A stretch of DNA of 56,954 nucleotides from Faecalicatena contorta (lineage in GTDB: Bacteria; Bacillota; Clostridia; Lachnospirales; Lachnospiraceae), in contig NZ_JAFBIX010000021.1 of the NCBI RefSeq assembly GCF_021531895.1, forward strand, positions 1 to 56,954, read 5' to 3'. Made by a program: the position numbers and the translations under genes. Below the pieces are notes generated by a model. It ran no database searches. It was not told the origin of the DNA and saw only the letters and a program-made list of their open reading frames with translations. This document shows, piece after piece, positions 36,129 through 43,714 of the stretch. The number at the start of each line of letters is the position of its first letter. Position 1 is the stretch's first letter.

Positions 36129-37187
36129 ATGAAAGCATTTGAAAAAAACATTCGTAAGGTAGAGCCTTATGTACCAGGAGAACAGCCTCAGAATAAAGTT
36201 GTCAAGCTGAATACGAATGAGAATCCATATCCACCGGCACCGGGAGTTGAGAAAGCTCTGGGAATGATGGATATGGACAGACTTCGTTTGTATCCAGACC
36301 CGACAGCAGCACCGTTGGTAAAAGAGCTGGCAAAATTCTATGATGTGAATCCAGATCAGGTTTTTGTTGGTGTGGGATCAGATGATGTGTTATCTATGTG
36401 CTTTCTGACATTCTTTAATTCAGAAAAGCCAATATTGTTTCCGGATATCACCTATTCTTTTTACAAGGTATGGGCAGATCTCTACAGGATTCCTTATGAA
36501 TGCCAGAAACTGGATGAGAACTTCCGAATCAGAAAAGAAGATTACTATAAAGAAAATGGCGGTGTAATCTTCCCAAATCCGAATGCTCCTACGGCAATTT
36601 ATGAAGAGTTGGATATGATTGAGGATATCATTACAAAGAACCAGGATGTAATTGTAATTATTGATGAGGCATATATTGATTTCGCGGAAGGGCATTCAGC
36701 AGTAGAATTAATTGACAAGTATGATAATCTGATCGTAGTTCAGACATTCTCAAAGTCTCGCTCTATGGCAGGAATGAGAATTGGATATGCAATCAGTAAT
36801 CCGACATTGATACGTTATCTGAACGATGCCAAATATTCTTTTAATTCTTATACCATGAATCAGACTTCGCTGATCTGTGGTGCAGAGGCAGTGAAGGATA
36901 AGGAATATTTTGAAACAACAGTCCATAAGATTATTGAGACCAGAGAATGGGCCAAAGAAGAATTGAAAAAAATGGGATTCCAATTTGGAGATTCCAGGGC
37001 GAATTTCGTATTTGTTACGCATCCAGAGTATGATGCGAAAGAATTGTTTGAAGCATTGAGGGCAAATGGAATCTATGTTCGTTTCTGGGGAAGTGAAAGA
37101 ATTGAACAATATCTTCGGATTACGATTGGAACCAGAGAAGAGATGGAGATTCTATTTTCATTTTTAAAGAAATACATGAACAAGTAA
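36129..37187 (+). CDS. hisC: Histidinol-phosphate aminotransferase-like enzyme
   Basis: The 352-aa class-I PLP enzyme shows KLNTNENPYPPAPGV at the start, FPNPNAPTAIYEE, VIIDEAYIDFAEG, and the PLP Lys in TFSKSRSMAGMRIGYA, the pattern of HisC. The start at 36129 uses AAAGGA; the longer frame overlaps the previous gene. It is not in a histidine operon, so it may also serve an aromatic or other amino acid. Symbol by family match. Confidence 0.82.
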   Translation: MKAFEKNIRKVEPYVPGEQPQNKVVKLNTNENPYPPAPGVEKALGMMDMDRLRLYPDPTAAPLVKELAKFYDVNPDQVFVGVGSDDVLSMCFLTFFNSEKPILFPDITYSFYKVWADLYRIPYECQKLDENFRIRKEDYYKENGGVIFPNPNAPTAIYEELDMIEDIITKNQDVIVIIDEAYIDFAEGHSAVELIDKYDNLIVVQTFSKSRSMAGMRIGYAISNPTLIRYLNDAKYSFNSYTMNQTSLICGAEAVKDKEYFETTVHKIIETREWAKEELKKMGFQFGDSRANFVFVTHPEYDAKELFEALRANGIYVRFWGSERIEQYLRITIGTREEMEILFSFLKKYMNK

Positions 37188-37200
37188 AAAGGAGAATTCT

Positions 37201-37713
37201 ATGACAGAAACTTTAGTACAGGGAATTATTGATGCCCTTGGCGGAAGTGTAGGAAAAGAAGCCATTGTATTTATCATATCAATGATACCGATTCTGGAAC
37301 TTCGTGGAGCACTTCTGGTCGCAGGACCATTACTGGGAGTTCCGGTGGCAAAAGCCATTCCAATATGTATCATTGGGAATATTATTCCGGTACCATTTAT
37401 CCTGCTTTTGATTACGCCAATCTTTAACTGGATGAAGGGAACAAAAAAATTAAAACCGATGGTAGACAGATTAGAAGCCAAGGCTATGAGCAAAAGTGAT
37501 AAGATTGAGAAATATGAATTCTGGGGTCTGGTACTCTTTGTGGGAATTCCGCTTCCGGGAACAGGTGCATGGACTGGATCATTGATTGCTGCATTACTTG
37601 GTGTAAAGTTTAAAAAAGCATTTCCAGCAGTTATCCTGGGAATCTGTATGGCTACGGTTATTATGTGGTTTATTTCTTATGTACTGTTAGGTGGAGTACA
37701 TCTGCTGGGGTAG
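37201..37713 (+). CDS. COG2426 small multidrug-export-like membrane protein
   Basis: The 170-aa membrane protein has about four helices and the motifs SMIPILELRGALLVA, GVPVAKAIPICIIGN and VGIPLPGTGAWTGS, signatures of the COG2426 (Sm_multidrug_ex) group. Transport is suggested only by family placement. AAAGGAGAA precedes the ATG. It follows hisC by 13 bases and is closed by a very strong terminator. Confidence 0.86.
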   Translation: MTETLVQGIIDALGGSVGKEAIVFIISMIPILELRGALLVAGPLLGVPVAKAIPICIIGNIIPVPFILLLITPIFNWMKGTKKLKPMVDRLEAKAMSKSDKIEKYEFWGLVLFVGIPLPGTGAWTGSLIAALLGVKFKKAFPAVILGICMATVIMWFISYVLLGGVHLLG

Positions 37714-37733
37714 TATGAAAGAGAGTAAAGTTA

Positions 37734-37776
37734 AAACCCCCCTTTGTTGTGATTGAGTCATAACAAAGGGGGGTTT
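37734..37776. terminator. Very strong hairpin terminator
   Basis: A perfect 15-bp stem, AAACCCCCCTTTGTT (37734-37748) and its complement (37762-37776), with a 13-base loop. The A/T ends would terminate from both sides, fitting the convergent 58-aa gene ending at 37804. Confidence 0.85.
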
Positions 37777-37803
37777 GTATGAACATTACTGAAAACAAGT
37801 TTT

Positions 37804-37980
37804 CTATCTTGCGCATAGAACAGTAGTGCGGACAACTGCAAAACCTTCATTTTCTTTTCTGTATGCATCTAGTGTTTCCTCAGATTTTACAGCCTCCTTA
37901 ATAGTATGAATCTGAGCACCAATCACATATGCAAGATATCCAAAAAATAATATGCCTGTTAATATTAATGAACTACTCAT
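37804..37980 (-). CDS. 58-aa single-pass membrane protein
   Basis: An AAGGAGG site (37989-37995) precedes an ATG at 37980 by 8 bases. The product reads MSSSLILTGILFFGYLAYVI in its first 20 residues, which form one membrane helix, then a charged segment with TIKEAVKSEETLDAY, ending RTTVLCAR. It faces a strong terminator and has its own promoter. No family recognised. Small proteins of this kind often regulate membrane complexes, but nothing here says which. Confidence 0.65.
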   Translation of the reverse strand: MSSSLILTGILFFGYLAYVIGAQIHTIKEAVKSEETLDAYRKENEGFAVVRTTVLCAR

Positions 37981-38031
37981 GATAAAATCCTCCTTAAAAA
38001 AGTTTGTTAAATAATTATCTACCTGAATATT

Positions 38032-38060
38032 ATTTTACCAGTATACCGGTGCTTCGTAAA
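38032..38060 (-). promoter_or_regulatory. Promoter with palindromic operator upstream of the 58-aa gene
   Basis: On the minus strand, -35 TTTACG (38060-38055) and -10 TAAAAT (38037-38032) are 17 bases apart. A near-palindrome, ACCAGTATACCGGT (38037-38050), lies in the spacer, where a repressor could bind. Confidence 0.45.
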
Positions 38061-38226
38061 TGGGCAATGTGACAAAAAAATAACAAAATCATCTTGAGAT
38101 TTGTTCATCATGCATGTTTGCCGGAAATGAAGATAAATTGTTCTTGTTATAGCGGCCTTGTCCTCTTTTAAAATTGATTATTGTATGGTAAAATATTAAG
38201 AAATATCAGAATAAGGAGTTATGGTT

Positions 38227-39186
38227 ATGGAAAAATTATATGATGTAACAGCATTGGGTGAGATGTTAATAGATTTTACATTGAACGGACAGAGCGATCA
38301 AGGGAATAATCTTTTTGAGGCTTGTCCTGGAGGAGCTCCATGTAATGTACTGGCAATGTTAAATAAATTGGGAAGAAAGACAGCATTTATCGGAAAAGTA
38401 GGCGAAGATCAGTTCGGACGTCTGTTAAAGGGAACGATTGATGAACTGGGAATCGAGACGAAAGGACTGGTTCTGGATCAGGAGATTCACACAACACTTG
38501 CGTTTGTACATACATTTCCGGATGGAGACAGAGAATTCTCTTTTTATCGTAAACCGGGAGCAGATATGATGTTGACAGAAGATGAGGTGGATTATGATCT
38601 GATTCGCCAGTCAAAGGTATTCCATTTTGGAACCTTATCTATGACGGGCGAACCAGTTAGAACTGCAACAAAGAAAGCGTTAGAAGTGGCAAAGGAAGCT
38701 GGATGTCTGATTACATTTGATCCAAACTTACGGCCACCTCTTTGGGAGTCTCTGGAGGAAGCAAAAAAGCAGATGGAATATGGATTCCAGTATTGTGATG
38801 TTTTGAAGATTTCAGATAATGAGATTCAGTTTATATCCGGCATGGAAGATTATGATGACGGTATTCGCTATTTGCAGGAAAAATACAATATCCCTTTGAT
38901 ATTCCTGACTATGGGCAAGGAAGGAAGCCGTGCATATTACAAGGAGATGAGAGTCGAGCGCAAAGGTTTCCAGGTAAAGGCAATTGAAACGACAGGTGCT
39001 GGAGATACTTTCTGTGGATGTTCCATTCATGGTGTGTTGACACATGGATTGGAGAATTTAGATGAAGAGAAACTTGGTGATATTCTGACATATGCCAATG
39101 CGGGTGCAGCTTTGATTACAATGAAGAAAGGCGCTATTCGTTCTATGCCAGAACCAGAGAATATTTCAAAATTATTAGAGGAATAA
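38227..39186 (+). CDS. PfkB-family sugar kinase, fructokinase-like
   Basis: The 319-aa kinase has GEMLIDFT at the start, the PfkB signature segments GGAPCNVLAMLNKLG and ETTGAGDTFCGC (catalytic Asp within GAGD), and KISDNEIQFISG. It would phosphorylate fructose or another sugar with ATP. I use the ATG at 38227 because GGAG lies 8 bases upstream; the ATG at 38221 is only 2 bases from it. It has no sugar transporter next to it, so the true sugar is uncertain. murT follows 7 bases later. Confidence 0.88.
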   Translation: MEKLYDVTALGEMLIDFTLNGQSDQGNNLFEACPGGAPCNVLAMLNKLGRKTAFIGKVGEDQFGRLLKGTIDELGIETKGLVLDQEIHTTLAFVHTFPDGDREFSFYRKPGADMMLTEDEVDYDLIRQSKVFHFGTLSMTGEPVRTATKKALEVAKEAGCLITFDPNLRPPLWESLEEAKKQMEYGFQYCDVLKISDNEIQFISGMEDYDDGIRYLQEKYNIPLIFLTMGKEGSRAYYKEMRVERKGFQVKAIETTGAGDTFCGCSIHGVLTHGLENLDEEKLGDILTYANAGAALITMKKGAIRSMPEPENISKLLEE

Positions 39187-39193
39187 TCAGACC

Positions 39194-40534
39194 ATGAGAT
39201 TACGCAGAATGCTGGCTATATGGGCAGCGAAGATAACGGAGAAGATAAGTGTTCATGTGTTTCACCGTCAGGGAGTGACATGGGCCGGAAAAATTGCATT
39301 AAAGATATATCCTACTATATTAAAGGAATTGGCAGGACAGGTAAAAAACGATATCTTTATCGTATGCGGAACGAATGGTAAGACGACAACAAATAATATG
39401 CTCTGTGCGGCGATTGAGGCAGAAGGATATAAAGTGATCTGTAATCATACCGGTTCTAATATGCTGAATGGAGTCGTGGCAGCATTTGCTCTGGGAGCTG
39501 GGATTGGAGGCAGCCTAAAAGCAGATTATGCGTGTATAGAGGTAGATGAAGCCTCTACCAGAAGGGTGTTTCCGCATTTTAAACCAGATTATATGGTGTT
39601 GACCAATCTGTTCCGAGATCAATTAGATCGATATGGTGAGATTGACATAACCATGAATATTTTAAAAGAGGTCATGCAGCAGGCTCCAGATATGAAAGTT
39701 ATCGTAAATGGAGATGATGCGTTATCCGCATACCTTGCAATGGACAGTGGAAATCCATTCGTTACTTATGGAATCAGTGAAAAGGTCATGGATGACAAGG
39801 ATTCTCATGAAATCAGAGAGGGGCGTTTCTGTAAGCGATGCGGAGCGCAACTCCATTACAATTTCTATCATTACAGTCAGTTGGGAGATTATGCTTGTAC
39901 AGGCTGTGATTTTAAGCGACCGGAGATTCAGTTCAATGGTTCGGAGATTGAAGTTGGGGATCATTTGGCATTTACAGTTGAAGGGAGAAGACTTCAGGCG
40001 AATTATAAGGGCTTTTATAATGCTTATAATATACTGGCTGCATATTCTGCAGCCAGAACGGCTGGCCTTAAGGTAGAGCATTTTAATGATATGCTGGCCA
40101 GATTTAACCCGGAAAACGGACGTATGGAACAGTTCATGATCAAAGATACCCGGATTGTACTGAATCTTGCCAAAAATCCGGCAGGTTTTAACCAGAATAT
40201 ATCTGCCGTTATGCAGGATGAGACCTTGAAGGATATTATCATTGTTATTAATGATAATGCACAGGATGGGACGGATGTATCCTGGCTGTGGGATGTAGAT
40301 TTTGATCGTTTCAAAGAGGCGAACATTAATTCTATTACAGTCAGTGGGATTCGGTGCCATGACATGGGATTGCGGATGAAATATGTGGATATTTCTTCTA
40401 TGTTGGAACCTGATGTTGGAAAGGCGATCTGCGAACGTGTAGAGAATGGCTGCGGCAATCTCTATGTGTTGGTGAACTATACAGCGTTGTTCAGCACCAG
40501 AAATGTGTTAAAGAAACTGGAAGGAGATAGATAA
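39194..40534 (+). CDS. murT: Lipid II isoglutaminyl synthase, MurT ligase subunit
   Basis: The 446-aa Mur-ligase-type subunit uses ATP to activate the D-Glu carboxyl of lipid II; ammonia from GatD then makes D-isoglutamine. P-loop VCGTNGKTTTNN. A zinc-ribbon insert with CKRCG and CTGCDF (about residues 213-237) and the DUF1727 C-terminal domain are typical of MurT. GatD overlaps its stop by one base, as expected for a complex. Confidence 0.92.
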   Translation: MRLRRMLAIWAAKITEKISVHVFHRQGVTWAGKIALKIYPTILKELAGQVKNDIFIVCGTNGKTTTNNMLCAAIEAEGYKVICNHTGSNMLNGVVAAFALGAGIGGSLKADYACIEVDEASTRRVFPHFKPDYMVLTNLFRDQLDRYGEIDITMNILKEVMQQAPDMKVIVNGDDALSAYLAMDSGNPFVTYGISEKVMDDKDSHEIREGRFCKRCGAQLHYNFYHYSQLGDYACTGCDFKRPEIQFNGSEIEVGDHLAFTVEGRRLQANYKGFYNAYNILAAYSAARTAGLKVEHFNDMLARFNPENGRMEQFMIKDTRIVLNLAKNPAGFNQNISAVMQDETLKDIIIVINDNAQDGTDVSWLWDVDFDRFKEANINSITVSGIRCHDMGLRMKYVDISSMLEPDVGKAICERVENGCGNLYVLVNYTALFSTRNVLKKLEGDR

Positions 40535-41268
40535 TGGATACGAAGGACATGAAGATTACCATAGGACATCTCTATCCGGATCTTTTGAATCTGTATGGAG
40601 ATCGCGGAAACATTGCCTGTATGATGCAGCGATGTATATGGCGAGGGATTGAAGCAGAGACTATTGAATTCAATACTGGGGATTTGATTGATTTTTCTAA
40701 GCTGGATATTGTACTTCTTGGAGGTGGCTCTGACCGAGAACAGGCCATTGTGTGCCACAATCTGTTGGAGATTCAGAGTCAATTCAAAGAATATGTTGAA
40801 GATAATGGCGTTGTGATAGCTGTCTGTGGAGGTTATCAGCTCCTGGGCAAATACTATAAAACAGATGCTGGAATGATAGAAGGTCTGAATCTTGTCGATA
40901 TCTATACAGAACAGGAAGAAGGACGTCTGATCGATAATATTGTTTTGCAAAGTGATTTGGTCAAGATGCCGGTAGTGGGGTTTGAAAATCATGGAGGAAG
41001 AACGTATATTAATGATAATCAACCATTTGGTAAAGTGCTTTATGGAGCAGGAAATGATGGGAAGAGCGGATATGAAGGGGTTGTGTATAAGAATGTAATC
41101 GGAACATACCTACATGGTCCTCTGCTTCCAAAAAACCCGCAGATATGTGATTACCTGATTCAGAAGGCATTGGAAAGAAAATATGGAACAGTGGAATTAA
41201 GTCCGCTGGATGATAGTCAGGAAAATATGGCTAACGAATATATTTATCATAGATTTGTAAAGGAATAG
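40534..41268 (+). CDS. gatD: Lipid II isoglutaminyl synthase, GatD glutaminase subunit
   Basis: The 244-aa class-I-type amidotransferase supplies ammonia to MurT. The nucleophile Cys is in VIAVCGGYQLLG (near residue 95) and the second catalytic His in GTYLHGPLLP. The N-terminal HLYPDLLNLYGDRGN is characteristic of GatD/CobB-like glutaminases. It starts at the last base of murT. Amidation of peptidoglycan precursors promotes cross-linking in Firmicutes. Confidence 0.92.
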   Translation: MDTKDMKITIGHLYPDLLNLYGDRGNIACMMQRCIWRGIEAETIEFNTGDLIDFSKLDIVLLGGGSDREQAIVCHNLLEIQSQFKEYVEDNGVVIAVCGGYQLLGKYYKTDAGMIEGLNLVDIYTEQEEGRLIDNIVLQSDLVKMPVVGFENHGGRTYINDNQPFGKVLYGAGNDGKSGYEGVVYKNVIGTYLHGPLLPKNPQICDYLIQKALERKYGTVELSPLDDSQENMANEYIYHRFVKE

Positions 41269-41275
41269 AAACAAG

Positions 41276-41308
41276 AAACCAGCGGATATTATAGCTGGTT
41301 TTGTTTTT
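41276..41308. terminator. Bidirectional terminator between gatD and the XRE gene
   Basis: AAACCAGC (41276-41283) pairs with GCTGGTTT (41294-41301), extended outward with a bulge by AAACAA and TTGTTT. T-rich on both sides. It lies 7 bases after the gatD stop and overlaps the end of the convergent XRE gene. Confidence 0.75.
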
Positions 41309-41642
41309 CATCACGCAATTCTAAAAGCTGAATGTAGGTAAAAAGATCCTCTTTTGAGCGTGAAGAAAGATTGTGATATTTTGATAAAAGTTCCTGGTCG
41401 TCAATCGAAGATGTGCCTGATTGAGACAAAGAGAGAACGATAGTTTCATCATCATCAAGGAGATAATCAACAGACACATGAAAAAGATTAGCGAATGCGG
41501 TCAGCTTTTCATGAGAGGGCTGACGATTTTTTGTTTCATAACCGGCAATTGTTGATCGTGCAACATTTATGCGCTTTGCAACATTATCTTGCGTCATATG
41601 ATTTTCAAGGCGTAATGTTTTCAACTTTTCGGAAAATGACAT
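41289..41642 (-). CDS. XRE-family transcriptional regulator
   Basis: The 117-aa protein has an N-terminal Cro/C1-type helix-turn-helix (about residues 3-62; KLKTLRLENHMTQDNVAKRI, RSTIAGYETKNRQPS) with the DYLLDDDE end, then an acidic linker and a short helical end. AAGGAGG supports the start at 41642. It is divergent from a 77-aa gene, and the shared region has a palindrome and direct repeats, so it probably represses itself and that neighbour. Confidence 0.87.
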   Translation of the reverse strand: MSFSEKLKTLRLENHMTQDNVAKRINVARSTIAGYETKNRQPSHEKLTAFANLFHVSVDYLLDDDETIVLSLSQSGTSSIDDQELLSKYHNLSSRSKEDLFTYIQLLELRDEKQNQL

Positions 41643-41664
41643 GGCTGCAACCTCCTTAATATAT

Positions 41665-41681
41665 TTGGTATATTTTACCAA
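41665..41681. promoter_or_regulatory. Palindromic operator candidate
   Basis: TTGGTA and TACCAA are inverted around five bases, 23 bases upstream of the XRE start codon. It suits binding by a dimeric helix-turn-helix repressor. Confidence 0.45.
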
Positions 41682-41683
41682 TT

Positions 41684-41755
41684 GTTGCGAAAAAGAACAT
41701 AAAAAGTGCCGAATATCAACAAATAGTTGCGCAATGGAACATATGTGCCAGATAT
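41684..41755. repeat. Two imperfect direct repeats in the XRE divergent region
   Basis: A unit of about 30-33 bases occurs at 41684-41716 and 41726-41755, sharing GTTGCG, GAACATA, GTGCC and an ATAT end, with starts 42 bases apart (about four helical turns). Candidate tandem binding sites for the XRE protein. Confidence 0.5.
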
Positions 41756-41787
41756 GGTTTGTAAGACCGGAAGAAAGGAGAGACACG

Positions 41788-42021
41788 ATGAGACAGGAAA
41801 GATTTAAAATGGAAAGAGAAGGACTGGTGGAGGAAGGGCAGGAAGTTGAGATCAGTGAGAGAAGTGCTGTGACAGGACAATATACTTATCTGGTTGAGCC
41901 TTCCATTGCAATGTCAGGCATCTATCGTACAGGCAAGAGAATAAAGGCGCGCAAGGGAATCATAAAAAAAATAGAAAAGACAGAGAAAGGGTTTTATCTG
42001 TTGGTAGAGGTGGAGGAATAA
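41788..42021 (+). CDS. 77-aa conserved-looking hypothetical protein
   Basis: AAAGGAGAG precedes the ATG at 41788. The 77-aa product begins MRQERFKMEREGLVEEGQEV. It continues with a beta-rich stretch (QYTYLVEPSIAMSG) and a basic segment (RIKARKGIIKKIEK). No signal peptide or helix spanning the membrane. I do not recognise a family. It is divergent from the XRE gene and probably under its control. It is followed by a consensus promoter for the next gene. Confidence 0.65.
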   Translation: MRQERFKMEREGLVEEGQEVEISERSAVTGQYTYLVEPSIAMSGIYRTGKRIKARKGIIKKIEKTEKGFYLLVEVEE

Positions 42022-42035
42022 AGAAAACTCCCCCG

Positions 42036-42064
42036 TTGACACCAGAGAAAAAAGCACCTATAAT
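42036..42064 (+). promoter_or_regulatory. Perfect consensus promoter
   Basis: TTGACA (42036-42041) and TATAAT (42059-42064) with exactly 17 bases between, about 42 bases before the ATG at 42106. All 12 hexamer bases match the housekeeping consensus. Confidence 0.8.
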
Positions 42065-42105
42065 TTAAGACGAACACAATAATAAAGACGAGAGGAACTG
42101 GATAG

Positions 42106-42567
42106 ATGATAATAGCAAAAAATGACGAAGCAAAAAGAAGTAAGATCTGGAGGATTGTTACGAGTGTTTCATCTGTCCTGATTATAATAATAGCTATTTT
42201 TCTTCTGACGAAATTATTTACAACGAATCCATTGGAAGGTGATTGGGCAAGTGATGATGGGAATCTGAATATGTCTATCAAGAGTAATGGTAAGATGTCG
42301 GTTACGATTTCGGAAGTTGCAGATGTCAGTGATGTGAAAGTCAATATGAATTATACAATGGACAAAGAGGAAAAGACGATTATAATTACGGCAGATGAGT
42401 CAGAACTGAAAGATATGGCAGAAAAGTCAGATGGTCAGTATACAGAAGATGCGTTGGAAAATGCACTGGATTCCATAGTAGATACTTTTGATTACAGTGT
42501 AGATCAGGGTCAGTTGACACTGACAGAACGCGAATATGGCGATCAATTGATATTTATACAAGAGTAA
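42106..42567 (+). CDS. Membrane-anchored hypothetical protein (153 aa)
   Basis: One helix lies at about residues 17-39 (WRIVTSVSSVLIIIIAIFLL). The outer part of about 110 residues is beta-rich and acidic: EGDWASDDGNLNMSIK, then VNMNYTMDKEEKTIII, and a final LTEREYGDQLIFI. Similar layouts are seen in lipocalin-like DUF proteins of Lachnospiraceae, but I cannot name one. A ribosome site GAGAGGAAC precedes the ATG. It is transcribed from a perfect consensus promoter and ended by a strong terminator. Confidence 0.65.
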   Translation: MIIAKNDEAKRSKIWRIVTSVSSVLIIIIAIFLLTKLFTTNPLEGDWASDDGNLNMSIKSNGKMSVTISEVADVSDVKVNMNYTMDKEEKTIIITADESELKDMAEKSDGQYTEDALENALDSIVDTFDYSVDQGQLTLTEREYGDQLIFIQE

Positions 42568-42579
42568 TACAGACACACA

Positions 42580-42617
42580 CCCCTCTATCGAAGCAAGGTG
42601 ATTGATAGAGGGGTTTT
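42580..42617 (+). terminator. Terminator before ispG
   Basis: CCCCTCTATC (42580-42589) pairs with GATAGAGGGG (42604-42613), followed by TTTT. It ends the hypothetical gene 13 bases upstream. Confidence 0.82.
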
Positions 42618-42658
42618 ATCATTAAGTGGCAAGATTTATAAGGAGAGGTGAAAAGTAT

Positions 42659-43714
42659 ATGTGGAGAGATCAGACAAAGAAGATACAGATTGGGAATGTA
42701 TGTATTGGAGGCGGCTGTCCAGTCGCTATTCAGTCGATGACGAATACGAAGACGGAAGATGTAGAGTCAACAGTAAAGCAGATTCAAGCGCTTGAGAAAG
42801 CTGGATGTGAGATTATCCGATGTGCTGTTCCGACGATGGAAGCAGCTGAGGCACTTGCCAAGATAAAAGAACAGATTCAGATTCCGTTGGTGGCGGATAT
42901 TCATTTTGATTACCGACTTGCTATTGCAGCAATTGAAAATGGTGCAGACAAGATTCGTATTAACCCGGGGAATATCGGTGATGAAAGCCGTGTAAAGGCA
43001 GTTGTAGATAAGGCAAAGGAATATGGTATACCTATCAGGGTTGGCGTAAACAGTGGTTCGCTGGAAAAAAATCTGGTGGAAAAATACGGGGGTGTTACTG
43101 CCCAGGGACTGGTGGAAAGTGCCATGGATAAAGTGCACCTGATTGAAAAAATGGGATATGATAACCTGGTAGTAAGTATCAAATCATCGGATGTCATGAT
43201 GTGTGTCAAAGCGCATGAATTGATTGTAAGCGAATGCCCATATCCATTACATGTAGGAATTACAGAGTCAGGAACGCTGCTTGCCGGTAATATCAAATCA
43301 TCGATTGGTTTGGGACTTATCCTGAATCAAGGAATCGGGGATACTATCCGTGTATCTTTGACAGGGGATCCAGTAGAGGAAATCAAGTCAGCAAAATTAA
43401 TTCTTAAGACACTCGGTCTTCGAAAAGGTGGGATTGAAGTAGTTTCCTGTCCGACTTGCGGAAGAACGAAGATTGATTTGATTGGACTGGCTAACCAGGT
43501 TGAACAGATGGTAGCGGATATTCCTCTTGATATTAAAGTGGCAGTTATGGGTTGTGTTGTGAATGGCCCTGGAGAAGCGAAAGAAGCAGATATAGGTATT
43601 GCCGGCGGTATAGGGGAAGGATTGTTGATCAAAAAAGGGGAAGTTGTCAAGAAAGTAAAAGAAGATCAATTATTAGAGACATTAAGACAGGAGTTGTTAC
43701 ACTGGAATGAATAA
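42659..43714 (+). CDS. ispG: 4-hydroxy-3-methylbut-2-enyl diphosphate synthase (IspG)
   Basis: The 351-aa iron-sulfur enzyme converts MEcPP to HMBPP in the MEP isoprenoid route. Visible are GGGCPVAIQSMTNTKT, ADIHFDYRLA, the cluster Cys region SCPTCGRTKIDL, and CVVNGPGEAKEADIG. AAGGAGAGG at 10 bases supports the start at 42659. polC overlaps its last 8 bases. The usual upstream partners (dxr and rseP) are not here. Confidence 0.95.
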   Translation: MWRDQTKKIQIGNVCIGGGCPVAIQSMTNTKTEDVESTVKQIQALEKAGCEIIRCAVPTMEAAEALAKIKEQIQIPLVADIHFDYRLAIAAIENGADKIRINPGNIGDESRVKAVVDKAKEYGIPIRVGVNSGSLEKNLVEKYGGVTAQGLVESAMDKVHLIEKMGYDNLVVSIKSSDVMMCVKAHELIVSECPYPLHVGITESGTLLAGNIKSSIGLGLILNQGIGDTIRVSLTGDPVEEIKSAKLILKTLGLRKGGIEVVSCPTCGRTKIDLIGLANQVEQMVADIPLDIKVAVMGCVVNGPGEAKEADIGIAGGIGEGLLIKKGEVVKKVKEDQLLETLRQELLHWNE

